Positions 36,260 to 45,295 of a stretch of 64,000 nucleotides of DNA are shown here, in pieces. The notes under the pieces are model-generated. The model searched no databases. It had not been told where the DNA came from and worked only from the letters and a program-made list of their open reading frames with translations. Where the stretch lies: NCBI RefSeq assembly GCF_000344135.1, contig NZ_BAOP01000013.1, positions 88,394 through 152,393 on the forward strand, written 5' to 3'. Each line of letters starts with the position of its first letter. Within the stretch, counting starts at the first letter, position 1. A program made the position numbers and the translations under genes. This DNA comes from Gordonia malaquae NBRC 108250. GTDB taxonomy: Bacteria > Actinomycetota > Actinomycetes > Mycobacteriales > Mycobacteriaceae.

Positions 36260-37819
36260 GTGAATGTCGTAGACATCTCCAGGTGGCAGTTCGGAATCAC
36301 GACGGTCTACCACTTCATCCTGGTGCCACTGACGATCGGACTGGCGCCGCTCATCGCGGTGATGCAGACCGTCTGGCACGTGACTGGCAACGAGCAGTGG
36401 CTGCGGGCCACCAAATTCTTCGCGAAGATCTTCCTCATCAACTTCGCGCTCGGTGTCGCGACCGGCATCGTCCAGGAGTTCCAGTTCGGAATGAACTGGA
36501 GTGAGTACAGCCGATACGTCGCCGACGTCTTCGGCGCGCCGCTCGCCATGGAAGGCCTTGTCGCGTTCTTCCTGGAGTCGACGTTCATCGGACTCTGGAT
36601 GTTCGGCTGGGGCAGGCTACCGCGTCGAATACACCTCGCGTGCATCTGGCTGGTCGCGATCGGCGTCAACGCATCCGCGTACTTCATCATCGCCGCCAAC
36701 TCGTGGATGCAGCACCCGGTCGGAGTCGAATGGGATCCCGTCCGTGAACGCCCGCAGATGACGAACTTCGTCGCGCTGATCACCAATAACACAACTCTTG
36801 TCGCCTTCCCGCACGTCATCGCGGGCGCGTTCCTGACGGCGGCGACGCTCGTCGCGATCGTCGGCATCTGGTGGATGGCACGCAACACCGTGCGTGCGCG
36901 CCAACTCGACGAGGCGATCGCGTCCGGCGACCACTCGGGCGTTCCCGAGACCTCGTCGCCGAGTCAGATCGACCGCACACCCGAGCAACTGCGTCACGAC
37001 AACGCGACGCTGTGGAGACCGGTCACCCGGATGGCTCTGTGGGTGACGATCGCGGCCGGCGCGGCACTGTTCATCACCGGTGACATGCAGGGCCAGCTGA
37101 TGTTCAAACAGCAGCCGATGAAGATGGCCGCCGCCGAATCGCTGTGTGAGACCGAGACCGGCGCGTCGTTCTCGGTGCTGAGCATCGGGCGGCAGAACAA
37201 CTGCGATTCGATCGAGCACGTCATCGCCATCCCCAACATGCTCTCGTTCCTGTCCGACCACACCTTCGACAGCGAGGTCAAGGGCGTCAACGAGTTGCAG
37301 GAGATGTACCGCGAGAAGCTCAACATGCCGAACCAGAACTTCGCGCCGAACCTGTTCGTCACGTACTGGAGTTTCCGCGCGATGATCACGTGGGCCCTCG
37401 GGTCCGTGGTTGTCGCTCTCGGCGGCCTCTGGTTCCTCCGCAAGGGCCGAAGCGAAGTGCCGCACAAGTTCGGCCGCCTCGCACTGTGGATGCTGCCGAC
37501 GCCGTTCCTGGCGAATGCGTCCGGCTGGATCTTCACCGAGATGGGTCGACAACCGTGGGTGGTGGTGCCCAACTGGGCCGATGCAGACGGTGACCCGCTG
37601 CGCATCCACATGCTCGTCCAAGACGGCGTCTCCAATCACACGCCGCCTATGGTGTGGACCACGCTCATCGGTTTCACGCTGCTCTACGGAGCGCTCGGCG
37701 TCGTCTGGTTCTACCTGGAACGCAAGTACGTCATCGCCGGACCGAGCGAGAAGGACGCCCAGGCGCCCGATGTCGGAGCCGACGACGACTCCGACAAACC
37801 CCTGTCGTTCGCGTACTGA
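36260..37819 (+). CDS. cydA: Cytochrome bd oxidase subunit I CydA
   Basis: Haem-carrying subunit of the high-affinity terminal quinol oxidase in the inner membrane. The 519-residue protein has many hydrophobic helices. H18 (VYHF) fits the first haem ligand, and the conserved EMGRQPWVV stretch lies near the C-terminus. GTG 36260 has a GAGGCGAG ribosome site. First gene of cydABDC; a block absent from this place in M. tuberculosis. Confidence 0.95.
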   Translation: MNVVDISRWQFGITTVYHFILVPLTIGLAPLIAVMQTVWHVTGNEQWLRATKFFAKIFLINFALGVATGIVQEFQFGMNWSEYSRYVADVFGAPLAMEGLVAFFLESTFIGLWMFGWGRLPRRIHLACIWLVAIGVNASAYFIIAANSWMQHPVGVEWDPVRERPQMTNFVALITNNTTLVAFPHVIAGAFLTAATLVAIVGIWWMARNTVRARQLDEAIASGDHSGVPETSSPSQIDRTPEQLRHDNATLWRPVTRMALWVTIAAGAALFITGDMQGQLMFKQQPMKMAAAESLCETETGASFSVLSIGRQNNCDSIEHVIAIPNMLSFLSDHTFDSEVKGVNELQEMYREKLNMPNQNFAPNLFVTYWSFRAMITWALGSVVVALGGLWFLRKGRSEVPHKFGRLALWMLPTPFLANASGWIFTEMGRQPWVVVPNWADADGDPLRIHMLVQDGVSNHTPPMVWTTLIGFTLLYGALGVVWFYLERKYVIAGPSEKDAQAPDVGADDDSDKPLSFAY

Positions 37820-37833
37820 GGAGGCTGAGAAAG

Positions 37834-38862
37834 ATGACTCTGGAACACTTCTGGTTCGCGACGATCGCGGTCCTGTTCGTCATGTACTTCGTCCTCGAAG
37901 GCTTCGACTTCGGCGTCGGAATGCTGCTGCCGTTCCTCGGCCGATCGGCAGAACCCGACGGTGACAAGCGCCGTCGACTCCTCTTGAACACGATCGGGCC
38001 GGTGTGGGACGCCAACGAGGTGTGGCTGTTGACCGGCGGCGGCGCGATGTTCGCGGCTTTCGGCGGCTGGTACGCGACGATGTTCTCCGCGTTCTACTTC
38101 CCGCTGTTCCTGATCCTGATCGGGCTGATCGTGCGTGTGGTCGCCATCGAATGGCGAGGCAAGATCAACAACCCGCGGTGGCGTGCATGGTGCGACGTCG
38201 GCATCGGTATCGGTTCGTGGGTTCCCGCGATCCTCTGGGGCGTCGCGTTCGCCAACGTCGTTCGCGGACTGCCGATCGACGCCGACCACCAGTACACGGG
38301 GGGCTTCTTCAACCTGCTCAACCCGTACGCGCTGCTCGGCGGCGCCACGACGTTGCTCGCCTTCTTGACTCACGGTGCGCTGTTCATCGGGCTCAAGACG
38401 AGCGGAGTGGTGCGCGACGAAGCGCAGACTCTCGCGTGGCGACTGTCGATCCCGACGGCGGCGGTTGCCGCGGGCTTCCTGTTGTGGACGCAGATCTCCT
38501 ACGGCAAGCCGTGGACATGGGCGATCGTCGCTGTCGCGGCCGTCGCCGCAGTGGTGCTCGTCGTGGCTGCCTACGCTCGACGTGAAGGCATCGCGTTCGC
38601 CGCGACCTCGGTGGCGATCATCGGCACCGTGTCGATGCTGTTCAGCGTGCTGTTTCCGAACGTCCTGCCGTCGACCACCGACGCCGCGTTCAACCTCACG
38701 ATCGAGAACACGTCGTCGAGCCATTACACACTCGTCATCATGACGTGGGCAGCAGGCTTCATGACTCCGGTCGTGATCGCCTACCAGGCGTGGAGCTACT
38801 GGGTGTTCCGCAAGCGGCTCTCCGTCGATCAGATCCCGCCGTCCATCGGGCTGCCGTTGTGA
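37834..38862 (+). CDS. cydB: Cytochrome bd oxidase subunit II CydB
   Basis: Second subunit of the bd oxidase, 342 residues and about eight or nine helices. The start FVLEGFDFGVGMLLPFLGR and the later WDANEVWLLTGGGAMFAAF are family hallmarks. ATG 37834 follows GAGGAGG; the longer open frame overlaps cydA and is rejected. Confidence 0.95.
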   Translation: MTLEHFWFATIAVLFVMYFVLEGFDFGVGMLLPFLGRSAEPDGDKRRRLLLNTIGPVWDANEVWLLTGGGAMFAAFGGWYATMFSAFYFPLFLILIGLIVRVVAIEWRGKINNPRWRAWCDVGIGIGSWVPAILWGVAFANVVRGLPIDADHQYTGGFFNLLNPYALLGGATTLLAFLTHGALFIGLKTSGVVRDEAQTLAWRLSIPTAAVAAGFLLWTQISYGKPWTWAIVAVAAVAAVVLVVAAYARREGIAFAATSVAIIGTVSMLFSVLFPNVLPSTTDAAFNLTIENTSSSHYTLVIMTWAAGFMTPVVIAYQAWSYWVFRKRLSVDQIPPSIGLPL

Positions 38863-38910
38863 CCCCTCGACTGCGCTCGGGGAGCAGGGAGGAATGCTCG
38901 GGGAGCAGGG
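38863..38910 (-). repeat. Interspersed repeat between cydB and cydD
   Basis: CCCCTCGACTGCGCTCGGGG from 38863 with GAGCAGG attached, then a partial second copy (TGCTCGGGGAGCAGGGG) to 38910. It fills the whole 48-nt gap and touches the cydD start codon. Another GCGCTCGGGG lies in the first codons of cydD. Confidence 0.7.
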
Positions 38911-40611
38911 GTGAGTGAGCGCTCGGGGGGCCGCGTGCAGGCGCCGTTCGATCGGCGACTTCTGACCTACTCGCCGTCGGCGCGCAGGTACACGATCGCA
39001 CTCGCGCTCTTCGCGATCGTCGACGTGATCGCGGTGATCGCGGGGGCCGTCGCGATCGCAGGCCTGCTGTCGGATGTGGTGACCGACCCGTCGGCACGGT
39101 CGTTCGGAGCGCAGGGAGTGCACCTCGCGGTGATCGTCGGCGCCTTCGCGACCCGCGCCGCGACGACGTTTCTACGCGACAGGTTCGCGCACCGTGCGGC
39201 GCTGCAGACGATCGCCGAACTGCGGTCGGCGGCAGTCGACGCACTGACCGATCCCACGCGCACATCCCCGCATCGGTTGGCGGCCGAACGGGACCGGGCA
39301 TCGACGGTGCTTCTTCGTGGCCTCGACGCACTCGTCGACTATCTCGCCGACTACGTTCCCGCGCTGCTGTCGACGGTTGTCATCACGCCGTTGGTGATCG
39401 CGGTGGTGTGGTGGGCCGACTGGCCGTCAGCGGTGATCATCGTCGTCACAATGCCGCTGATTCCGGTGTTCATGGTGTTGATCGGCATGCTGACCCGGGA
39501 CCGGACGCGCCGCAAACTAGACGCGATGAGCAGGCAGAGCGCTCAGCTTCTGGACCTGCTGACCGGCCTGCCGACATTGAAGGCGCTCGGGCGCGCAAAC
39601 GGCCCGGCGGCGCGCGTCGACTCGCTCGGCGCGAGTCTGACCCGCAGCACGATGTCGTCGCTGCGCATCGCGTTTCTGTCGGGTGCGGTCCTGGAACTAC
39701 TCGCGACCCTGTGTGTCGCCCTCGTTGCCGTCGGTATCGGTCTCCGCCTCGTGTTCGGTGACATGAGCCTGTACGCGGGTGTGCTCGCTCTGGTCCTGGC
39801 GCCGGAGGCGTACCTGCCGCTCCGTCGGATCGGCGCAGCCTTCCACGCCGCAGAAGACGGTAGGGAAGCCTCCCGCGAAGTGCTCGCGCTCCTGTCATCC
39901 GCTGCCGACGCGACCCCGGCCGATCGTCGAGACCACACAGTGGCAGCACCGCTCACCGTGACGCTGGACGATCTCGGGGTCCGCGGTCGAGACGGGTGGA
40001 CGCCACGGCGTCTCTCCGCGATGCTGCGGCCGGGCGAGGTGACCGTCTTGACCGGTGCCAACGGTGCCGGAAAGTCGACTGTGTTGGCAGCGATCCTCGG
40101 CCTGGAGACGGCAGATGAGGGCTGCGTCAGAATCAACGATGTCGAGGTCGGCACGCTTGATCTCGACGCCTTCCACAGGCATGTCGCGTGGCTGCCGCAG
40201 AATCCGGTGATCGAACCTGGGACGGTCTCGGACAATCTGGCGCTCTTCGGTGACCTCGATCCGGATCTCGTCGCCGAGGTCTCTCGTGCGGTCGCCTTCG
40301 ACTCCGTTGTCGCGGAGCTTCCCGCCGGACTCGCCACGACGATCGGCGCGGGAGGCAACGGCATCTCAGCGGGACAGCGGCAGCGGCTCGCGCTGGTCCG
40401 GACGCTGGCGTCGAACGCGCCGCTTGTCCTGCTCGACGAACCGACAGCACACCTCGACGACGAGACCGCCGCCCGCGTCATGGCCACGATCGATCGACGC
40501 GCCGCCGCGGGAGCGACAGTGGTGATCGTCTCGCATCGGGCCGATGTGCTCGATGCGGACGCGGGCGCACACGGCGTCGTGAACGTGGCAGGCGAGGCGG
40601 TGGCGCGATGA
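38911..40611 (+). CDS. cydD: ABC transporter ATP-binding/permease CydD
   Basis: A 566-residue half-transporter: six membrane helices, then an ATPase domain with Walker A TGANGAGKST (about residue 380), signature ISAGQRQRL and Walker B LVLLDEPTAHLD. With CydC it exports thiol/redox or handles haem needed for bd oxidase assembly. The GTG 38911 start lies directly after the repeat; its first residues (MSERSGGRV) are partly repeat-derived. Confidence 0.92.
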   Translation: MSERSGGRVQAPFDRRLLTYSPSARRYTIALALFAIVDVIAVIAGAVAIAGLLSDVVTDPSARSFGAQGVHLAVIVGAFATRAATTFLRDRFAHRAALQTIAELRSAAVDALTDPTRTSPHRLAAERDRASTVLLRGLDALVDYLADYVPALLSTVVITPLVIAVVWWADWPSAVIIVVTMPLIPVFMVLIGMLTRDRTRRKLDAMSRQSAQLLDLLTGLPTLKALGRANGPAARVDSLGASLTRSTMSSLRIAFLSGAVLELLATLCVALVAVGIGLRLVFGDMSLYAGVLALVLAPEAYLPLRRIGAAFHAAEDGREASREVLALLSSAADATPADRRDHTVAAPLTVTLDDLGVRGRDGWTPRRLSAMLRPGEVTVLTGANGAGKSTVLAAILGLETADEGCVRINDVEVGTLDLDAFHRHVAWLPQNPVIEPGTVSDNLALFGDLDPDLVAEVSRAVAFDSVVAELPAGLATTIGAGGNGISAGQRQRLALVRTLASNAPLVLLDEPTAHLDDETAARVMATIDRRAAAGATVVIVSHRADVLDADAGAHGVVNVAGEAVAR

Positions 40612-42320
40612 TGCGCAACGACCCGCTCCTGCGGGCGTTCGACTTCATCGGCCTGCGTCGGAGTTCCTTGGTCGCCGCGATCTGCCTCGGGGCGGCCGGC
40701 GCGTTGTCGGCGCTCGGCCTGGCAGCACTGTCGGCATGGCTGATCACGCGGGCCTGGCAGATGCCGCCCGTCCTGTACCTGTCGGTCGCGGTGACGGCGG
40801 TCCGCGCGCTGGGCATCTCGCGGGCGTTGTTCCGCTATCTCGAGCGACTGGCGTCGCACCGCGTCGCACTGGACGCGATGGCGTCCGCCCGCGGCCGCGT
40901 GTATCGCGCCCTAGCAGGCGGATCGGGAGTCGGTGCACAGCGATCGGAGTTGCTCGCCCGTACGGCAGACGACGTCGACGAGATCGGCGACGCCCTGGTT
41001 CGCGGCGTCGTCCCGATGGCGGTCGGCGCCGTGACGGGAGTGGCCGCAGTCGTGATCATGGCTGTCGTGTCGCCGCTGTCGGCCGTTGTGCTGGCCGGCG
41101 CACTGCTGATCAGCGGGGTACTCGCTCCATGGTGGGCGGCGCGAGCGTCGGCGACAGTGATCACCGACGGCGCCGCGGCCCGGCAGCGGACGGGCCACGC
41201 GGTGACCACTGCGCTGTGGCACGGCCCGGAACTTGTGGTGGCGCGCCGACGTGGCGTGGCCCTCGAACGACTCCGCGATTCCGAGAACGATCACGCTCAG
41301 GCCGTCGATGCGGGAATGGCCAGGCAGGCTGTCGCCGCGTCGATGACCCCCGTGGCGATGCTCGTCAGCGTGGTAGCGGCCGCGGTGATCGCCGTCGACC
41401 TCGCGTCGGGGCTGAGCGGCTCGCTCGCCGGTGCGTCGTCGTCCGACTCAGTGATCACGCCGATGCTGTTCGGCGTCCTGATCCTGCTGCCGCTGTCGGC
41501 GTTCGAGACGACCGGTCCGCTGACCGATGCCGCGATCGCCTGGCAGCGCGGGCGGCAGGCCGGGGCGCGTGTCATGGCACTGGTCGACGGCGAAGGGTCG
41601 GCGCTCGACCTCGACAGACAGTCGCACCTCCTGCTCGTTGAGCGAGCGGAGCGAGTCGAAGCGTCGCGAGCAGACCCCGTGTTCAGCCCCGCTCCGCAGA
41701 CCCTGATCGCGCGCGGCCTGCAATGGGGACACGATCGGTCGCTCGGTCCCGACGGGGGCATCGATCTCGATCTCGCCCCGGGCGCACGGTTGATCGTGGT
41801 CGGACGCAGTGGTGCAGGCAAGTCGACGCTGGCTGCCACGATCGCAGGCCAGCTCCGTCCGCTCGCAGGTTCGGTCGATTCCGAGCCTGCCTCCCTGCCG
41901 TGCAGTGTGGCCTACTTCGCGGAAGAAGGGCACCTCTTCTCGACGTCGCTCCGAGAGAACCTTCGCGTGGCGCGAGGGGACGCGACCGACGTCGAGTTGA
42001 TCGAGGCTCTCACGGCCGTCGGGCTGGGGGAGTGGCTCCTCGCACTGCCTGACGGTCTCGACACGGATCTGGTCGGCGGAGGCTCCGCGCTCAGCGGTGG
42101 TCAGCGACGACGGATCCTGCTCGCACGAGCCGTCGTTCATCCGGCGCGGGTCGTTGTCCTCGACGAGCCGACCGAGCACGTGGACTCGAGCGACGCACCT
42201 GCTCTGCTACGCCGGATTCTTGATGCCGATGGCCTCTTCGGATCAGGGCGGACGGTTATTGTCGTCACCCACCAGAATGTCGACGAATTCGACGTGCCAA
42301 TCGTTTCCGTTGGTGTGTAG
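40608..42320 (+). CDS. cydC: ABC transporter ATP-binding/permease CydC
   Basis: Partner of CydD, 570 residues: membrane domain to about residue 310, then an ATPase domain with Walker A VGRSGAGKST, signature LSGGQRRRI and Walker B VVVLDEPTEHVD. ATG 40608 overlaps the cydD stop (ATGA). Residues about 342-355 (LLVERAERVEASRA) lie between the two domains and are encoded by an interspersed repeat copy, in frame. Confidence 0.92.
   Translation: MMRNDPLLRAFDFIGLRRSSLVAAICLGAAGALSALGLAALSAWLITRAWQMPPVLYLSVAVTAVRALGISRALFRYLERLASHRVALDAMASARGRVYRALAGGSGVGAQRSELLARTADDVDEIGDALVRGVVPMAVGAVTGVAAVVIMAVVSPLSAVVLAGALLISGVLAPWWAARASATVITDGAAARQRTGHAVTTALWHGPELVVARRRGVALERLRDSENDHAQAVDAGMARQAVAASMTPVAMLVSVVAAAVIAVDLASGLSGSLAGASSSDSVITPMLFGVLILLPLSAFETTGPLTDAAIAWQRGRQAGARVMALVDGEGSALDLDRQSHLLLVERAERVEASRADPVFSPAPQTLIARGLQWGHDRSLGPDGGIDLDLAPGARLIVVGRSGAGKSTLAATIAGQLRPLAGSVDSEPASLPCSVAYFAEEGHLFSTSLRENLRVARGDATDVELIEALTAVGLGEWLLALPDGLDTDLVGGGSALSGGQRRRILLARAVVHPARVVVLDEPTEHVDSSDAPALLRRILDADGLFGSGRTVIVVTHQNVDEFDVPIVSVGV
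41631..41673 (+). repeat. Interspersed repeat inside cydC
   Basis: A 43-bp copy bounded by the 7-bp terminal inverted repeats CTGCTCG (41631-41637) and CGAGCAG (41667-41673). Its core is GAGCGAGCGGAGCGAGTCGA. It sits in the linker between the membrane and ATPase domains without breaking the frame. Confidence 0.75.
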
Positions 42321-42373
42321 CCTTCCTTTTCCCTTGTGAAGTAAGGCTGGGCTTTCCGCAGGTAGGCGTTGGT

Positions 42374-42392
42374 TTAGGCATGCCGAACCTCG
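42374..42392 (+). promoter_or_regulatory. IdeR-like box 1 upstream of ferritin
   Basis: TTAGG and AACCT half-sites in the right spacing; 12 of 19 positions agree with the IdeR consensus TTAGGTTAGGCTAACCTAA by eye. Confidence 0.45.
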
Positions 42393-42460
42393 CTGGAATC
42401 ATTCCAGAAAATGGCTATTCTGGATTGAGTCAGAAGCCGTAGGAAATCGTCACACCAGCG

Positions 42461-42479
42461 AAAGGTAAGGCAATCCAAA
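42461..42479 (+). promoter_or_regulatory. IdeR-like box 2 at the ferritin start
   Basis: Thirteen of 19 positions agree with the IdeR consensus by eye. It includes GGTAAGG, which could simply be the ribosome site of the ferritin gene, so this box is the weaker claim despite the better score. Confidence 0.35.
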
Positions 42480-42967
42480 TGAAGATGAGCGAAGAGCTGG
42501 AAGTCGAATTCGCCAAGCAGATCACTCGCGAATACGAGTCGTCGTTCCTCTACCGTCAGCTTGCGATCGAGGTGGAGCTCCGCGACCTGCCCGGTATGGC
42601 GTCGTGGCTGCGCGCGCAGTCGGCGGAGGAGCTGACCCACGCCGACCGTCTGATCAAGCACCTCACCGACCGTGACAACCATCCGGTGATCGGTGACATC
42701 AGCATCCCGTCGATCAAGGTGGAAGAAGTCGCGGACGTCTTCGAGATCGCACTCGAGGCCGAGCGTGCCGTCTCCGAAGGGATCCGGAACCTCTACATCC
42801 AGGCCGAAGCCGAGCACGACCTCGATTCGCGGCCCACGATCGACTGGTTCATCTCCGAGCAGGTGGAGGAGGAAGCGACCGTCAGCGAGATCCTCGGCCG
42901 CCTCCGGCTGGTTCACGGCGACGGATCGGGCCTCCTGCGCATCGACGCGGAACTCTCCGCCGCCTGA
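42479..42967 (+). CDS. Ferritin (non-haem iron storage)
   Basis: A 162-residue four-helix ferritin-like protein of the BfrB type. Ferroxidase ligands are visible as E18 (ITREYESSFLY) and E51-xx-H54 (EELTH), with further Glu in LEAERAV and EQVEEEATV. It stores iron in the cytosol. ATG 42479; ATG 42485 is also possible. It follows cydC by about 160 nt under what looks like an iron-responsive promoter and ends before a strong terminator. Confidence 0.88.
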   Translation: MKMSEELEVEFAKQITREYESSFLYRQLAIEVELRDLPGMASWLRAQSAEELTHADRLIKHLTDRDNHPVIGDISIPSIKVEEVADVFEIALEAERAVSEGIRNLYIQAEAEHDLDSRPTIDWFISEQVEEEATVSEILGRLRLVHGDGSGLLRIDAELSAA

Positions 42968-42981
42968 TTCGCGCACCGCTA

Positions 42982-43028
42982 CTGCTCGTTGAGCCGCCGA
43001 GGAGCGTTAGCGACGAGGCGTGTCGAAA
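42982..43028 (+). repeat. Interspersed repeat, variant form, after ferritin
   Basis: CTGCTCGTTGAGC start and GTGTCGAAA end with a different middle (CGCCGAGGAGCGTTAGCGAC). A divergent relative of the copies at 41631 and 48187. Confidence 0.6.
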
Positions 43029-43041
43029 TGAGTCAAACAAG

Positions 43042-43084
43042 AACAGCGTCGGTACTCCATAGGAGTGCCGACGCTGTTTTGTTC
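43042..43084. terminator. Bidirectional intrinsic terminator
   Basis: AACAGCGTCGGTACT (43042-43056) pairs with 43064-43078 with one non-Watson-Crick position, followed by TTTTGTT on the plus strand and A-rich sequence on the other side. It ends ferritin and the converging nitrobindin-like gene. Confidence 0.8.
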
Positions 43085-43090
43085 AGAAGG

Positions 43091-43708
43091 TCAGCCGATG
43101 ACGCGGCGGAGCTTTGCGGAGAGACGCGGGGTGAGTTCGCCGTCGGCGTCGACGCGCTCCTCGACATAAGCGAGGTCGCCGTCGGGAACGAGGCCGTAGA
43201 GACGCTTCGCGCCGCCGGTGTGCACGCCGGTCTCTGTGCGCAGTGTGACGTCGGTGGTGAGGTTCCAGGACGTCTGCGTCAGCGGACGACCGTAGAACAG
43301 TTCGATCACACCTTCGGCGTGGGTGAGCAGCAGTTCGATCTCGTCGTCTTCACTGATCCGCCAGAAACCGGACTCGCGCTGGTCGGGCTGCACGTATGCG
43401 CCGTCGTCGTCGACGACCCAGGAGCGCGACTGCCACACGAGGTAGTTCCCGCCGTCGTGAGTGACGGTGATCTGCTGGCCGAACTGGTAGTCGTCGCCGG
43501 TCAGAGGGTTGTGGCCTTCGCCTGACCCTTCCCAGACGCCGACAAGCGGCAGCAGTGCGAGGAGGCCCGCATGCAGATCGGGGCCTTCGCGGAGGTTGGC
43601 GGTGTCGATCGGGAGCGGAAGGTCGCCGATCGTGGGCACGTTGAGGGATGCGGTCTCCTGAGCGCGCTGCTCGGCGTCGGAGATCGCTTCATTGCCCGAA
43701 CGGGTCAT
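43091..43708 (-). CDS. Nitrobindin/DUF1794 beta-barrel protein (Rv0813c-like)
   Basis: A 205-residue lipocalin-like haem-binding barrel of the nitrobindin family (Rv0813c-like, linked to peroxynitrite isomerisation). The start-of-barrel motif GVWEGSGEG (G-x-W-x-G-x-G) lies near residues 57-65. The later [16 protein letters not shown] stretch carries a conserved His. ATG 43708 overlaps the stop of a tiny membrane protein gene (ATGA), so the two are coupled. Confidence 0.85.
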   Translation of the reverse strand: MTRSGNEAISDAEQRAQETASLNVPTIGDLPLPIDTANLREGPDLHAGLLALLPLVGVWEGSGEGHNPLTGDDYQFGQQITVTHDGGNYLVWQSRSWVVDDDGAYVQPDQRESGFWRISEDDEIELLLTHAEGVIELFYGRPLTQTSWNLTTDVTLRTETGVHTGGAKRLYGLVPDGDLAYVEERVDADGELTPRLSAKLRRVIG

Positions 43709-43803
43709 GACTCGTCGTTCACCAGACGGTAGACGGTGTAGAGCGCGAACCACACGATGAGGAGCGACGCCAGACCCAGGAGGATTTCGAAGAAGAGGAC
43801 CAC
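43705..43803 (-). CDS. 32-residue single-helix membrane protein
   Basis: GTG 43803 opens a 33-codon frame. The product is almost all one membrane helix ([20 protein letters not shown]) followed by [18 protein letters not shown] -10 (43810-43815, minus strand) lies 6 nt upstream, so it is leaderless. Its stop overlaps the nitrobindin-like start by 4 nt. Promoter, coupling and a clean helix make it credible despite its size. Confidence 0.65.
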   Translation of the reverse strand: MVLFFEILLGLASLLIVWFALYTVYRLVNDES

Positions 43804-43891
43804 GACTCGACTTTACCTCGCTGGGGTGGGCGCCGATAACTCTCCCCGGACGAGTGGCTGATAGATCACACCTTCCGACTCGCACGCCCCA

Positions 43892-43924
43892 CTGCTCCTT
43901 GAGCGAGCGAAGCGGGTCGAAAGG
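43892..43924 (+). repeat. Interspersed repeat upstream of the 32-residue protein gene
   Basis: CTGCTCCTTGAGCGAGCGAAGCGGGTCGAAAGG, split here as a CTGCTCCTTGAG start and a GCGGGTCGAAAGG end; same type as 41631 and 48187. Confidence 0.7.
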
Positions 43925-43995
43925 GCGAGGGCGCAGACGACGAAACCCCGGCCCGCTCGAGGCGGACCGGGGTTCCGGCGAAAGACGTTGTCGTA

Positions 43996-44301
43996 TTACT
44001 TGGCGACGACCACGTCGTGGTTGTGGACTCCGGGTCCTTCCGGCGAGACCGCGATGTCACCGTTGCCCTGTGCGCTGAGGGCGCGAAGCGTCCAGTTGCC
44101 GGGGGCGGCGAAGAAGCGGAAGTCGCCGGTGGCCGAGGCCACGACCTCAGCCGTGAACTCGCCCGTGCCGTCGAGCAGACGCACGAACGCGCCTGCGACA
44201 GGATTGCCCGAACCGTCGAGCACCTGGCCCGTCAGGACGGTCTCCTTCTCGACGTCGACGCCTGCGGGAAGGGTCTGTCCCTGCTTGGGTGCACCACACA
44301 T
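43996..44301 (-). CDS. DUF1416 protein (SseC-like)
   Basis: A 101-residue protein starting MCGAPKQGQ; the rest looks like a small beta-sandwich ([23 protein letters not shown]). It is the DUF1416/SseC family that accompanies thiosulfate sulfurtransferase genes in Mycobacteriales (Rv0814c-Rv0815c). It lies 41 nt downstream of the rhodanese gene, in the same operon. The Cys at position 2 may be functional; the role is not established. Confidence 0.82.
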   Translation of the reverse strand: MCGAPKQGQTLPAGVDVEKETVLTGQVLDGSGNPVAGAFVRLLDGTGEFTAEVVASATGDFRFFAAPGNWTLRALSAQGNGDIAVSPEGPGVHNHDVVVAK

Positions 44302-44342
44302 GATGAAAGTTCCTCTCAGAAAAGTCTCGCCGGAAAGGCGAA

Positions 44343-45170
44343 TCAGAGCTCGATCGGGGCGCCGACCAGCGAGCCGTACTCGACCCAGCTGCCGTCGTAG
44401 TTCTTGACGTTGGTCTTGCCGAGCAGTTCCTGCAGCACGAACCAGGTGTGGCTCGAGCGCTCGCCGATGCGGCAGTACGCGATGGTGTTCTTCGAGTCGT
44501 CGAAGCCCTTCTCCGCGTACAGGGCGTTCAGGTCCTCGTCCGACTTGAAGGTGCCGTCTTCGTTCGCGGTGGTCGACCACGGGATGTTGATGGCGCCGGG
44601 GACATGGCCGCGCTGCTGAGCCTGCTCCTGCGGGAGGTGTGCGGGTGCGGCGATCTTGCCTGCGAACTCGTCAGGGCTGCGGACGTCGACCAGGTTCACC
44701 GAACCGATCGAGTCGATGACCTCGTCGCGGAAAGCACGGATCGAGGTGTCTGCTGCCTGCGCGGTGTAGGTGGTGGCCTCGCGGGTGACGGTGTCCGAGC
44801 TGAGCTCACGGCCGTCGAGTTCCCACTTCTTGCGGCCGCCGTCGAGCAGGCGGACGTCCTTGTGGCCGTAGATCTTGAAGTACCAGTACGCGTAGGCGGC
44901 GAACCAGTTGTTGTTGCCGCCGTAGAGGACGACGGTGTCGTCGTTCGCGACGCCGCGCTCGGACAGGAGCGCACCGAACTGCTCGGCGTTCAGGAAGTCG
45001 CGACGCAGGCCGTCCTGCAGGTCCTTCTTCCAGTCCAGGCGGATGGCGCCCGGGATGTGGTTCAGGTCGTAGATCGAGGTGTCCTCGTCGACCTCGACGA
45101 AGACGACCTTGTCGGTGTTCAGGTTCTGCTCAGCCCAATCGGCGCTGACCAGGACGTCGGAGCGTGCCAT
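44343..45170 (-). CDS. Thiosulfate sulfurtransferase (rhodanese, CysA2/SseA type)
   Basis: A tandem-domain rhodanese of 275 residues: an inactive N-terminal domain (HIPGAIRLDW) and a catalytic C-terminal one with nucleophile C233 in the loop AYCRIGERS. It moves sulfane sulfur from thiosulfate to thiol acceptors. ATG 45170. A polycysteine leader peptide 125 nt upstream suggests control by cysteine supply. Confidence 0.92.
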   Translation of the reverse strand: MARSDVLVSADWAEQNLNTDKVVFVEVDEDTSIYDLNHIPGAIRLDWKKDLQDGLRRDFLNAEQFGALLSERGVANDDTVVLYGGNNNWFAAYAYWYFKIYGHKDVRLLDGGRKKWELDGRELSSDTVTREATTYTAQAADTSIRAFRDEVIDSIGSVNLVDVRSPDEFAGKIAAPAHLPQEQAQQRGHVPGAINIPWSTTANEDGTFKSDEDLNALYAEKGFDDSKNTIAYCRIGERSSHTWFVLQELLGKTNVKNYDGSWVEYGSLVGAPIEL

Positions 45171-45203
45171 GTGTGTTCCTTTCACAGGGAGACGTATGCG
45201 ACA

Positions 45204-45220
45204 CCGACAAGGGATGTCGG
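45204..45220 (-). promoter_or_regulatory. Small hairpin before the rhodanese start
   Basis: CCGACA (45204-45209) pairs with TGTCGG (45215-45220), about 35 nt before the start codon. It could be part of the attenuation structure that the leader peptide controls. Confidence 0.35.
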
Positions 45221-45295
45221 GCGCATGCCAGGGTGGAGAAGTGCCGAAATGCCGGGATCGCCGACGCGGCGGAAGGGAGAGTGCCGTTCAGACGG

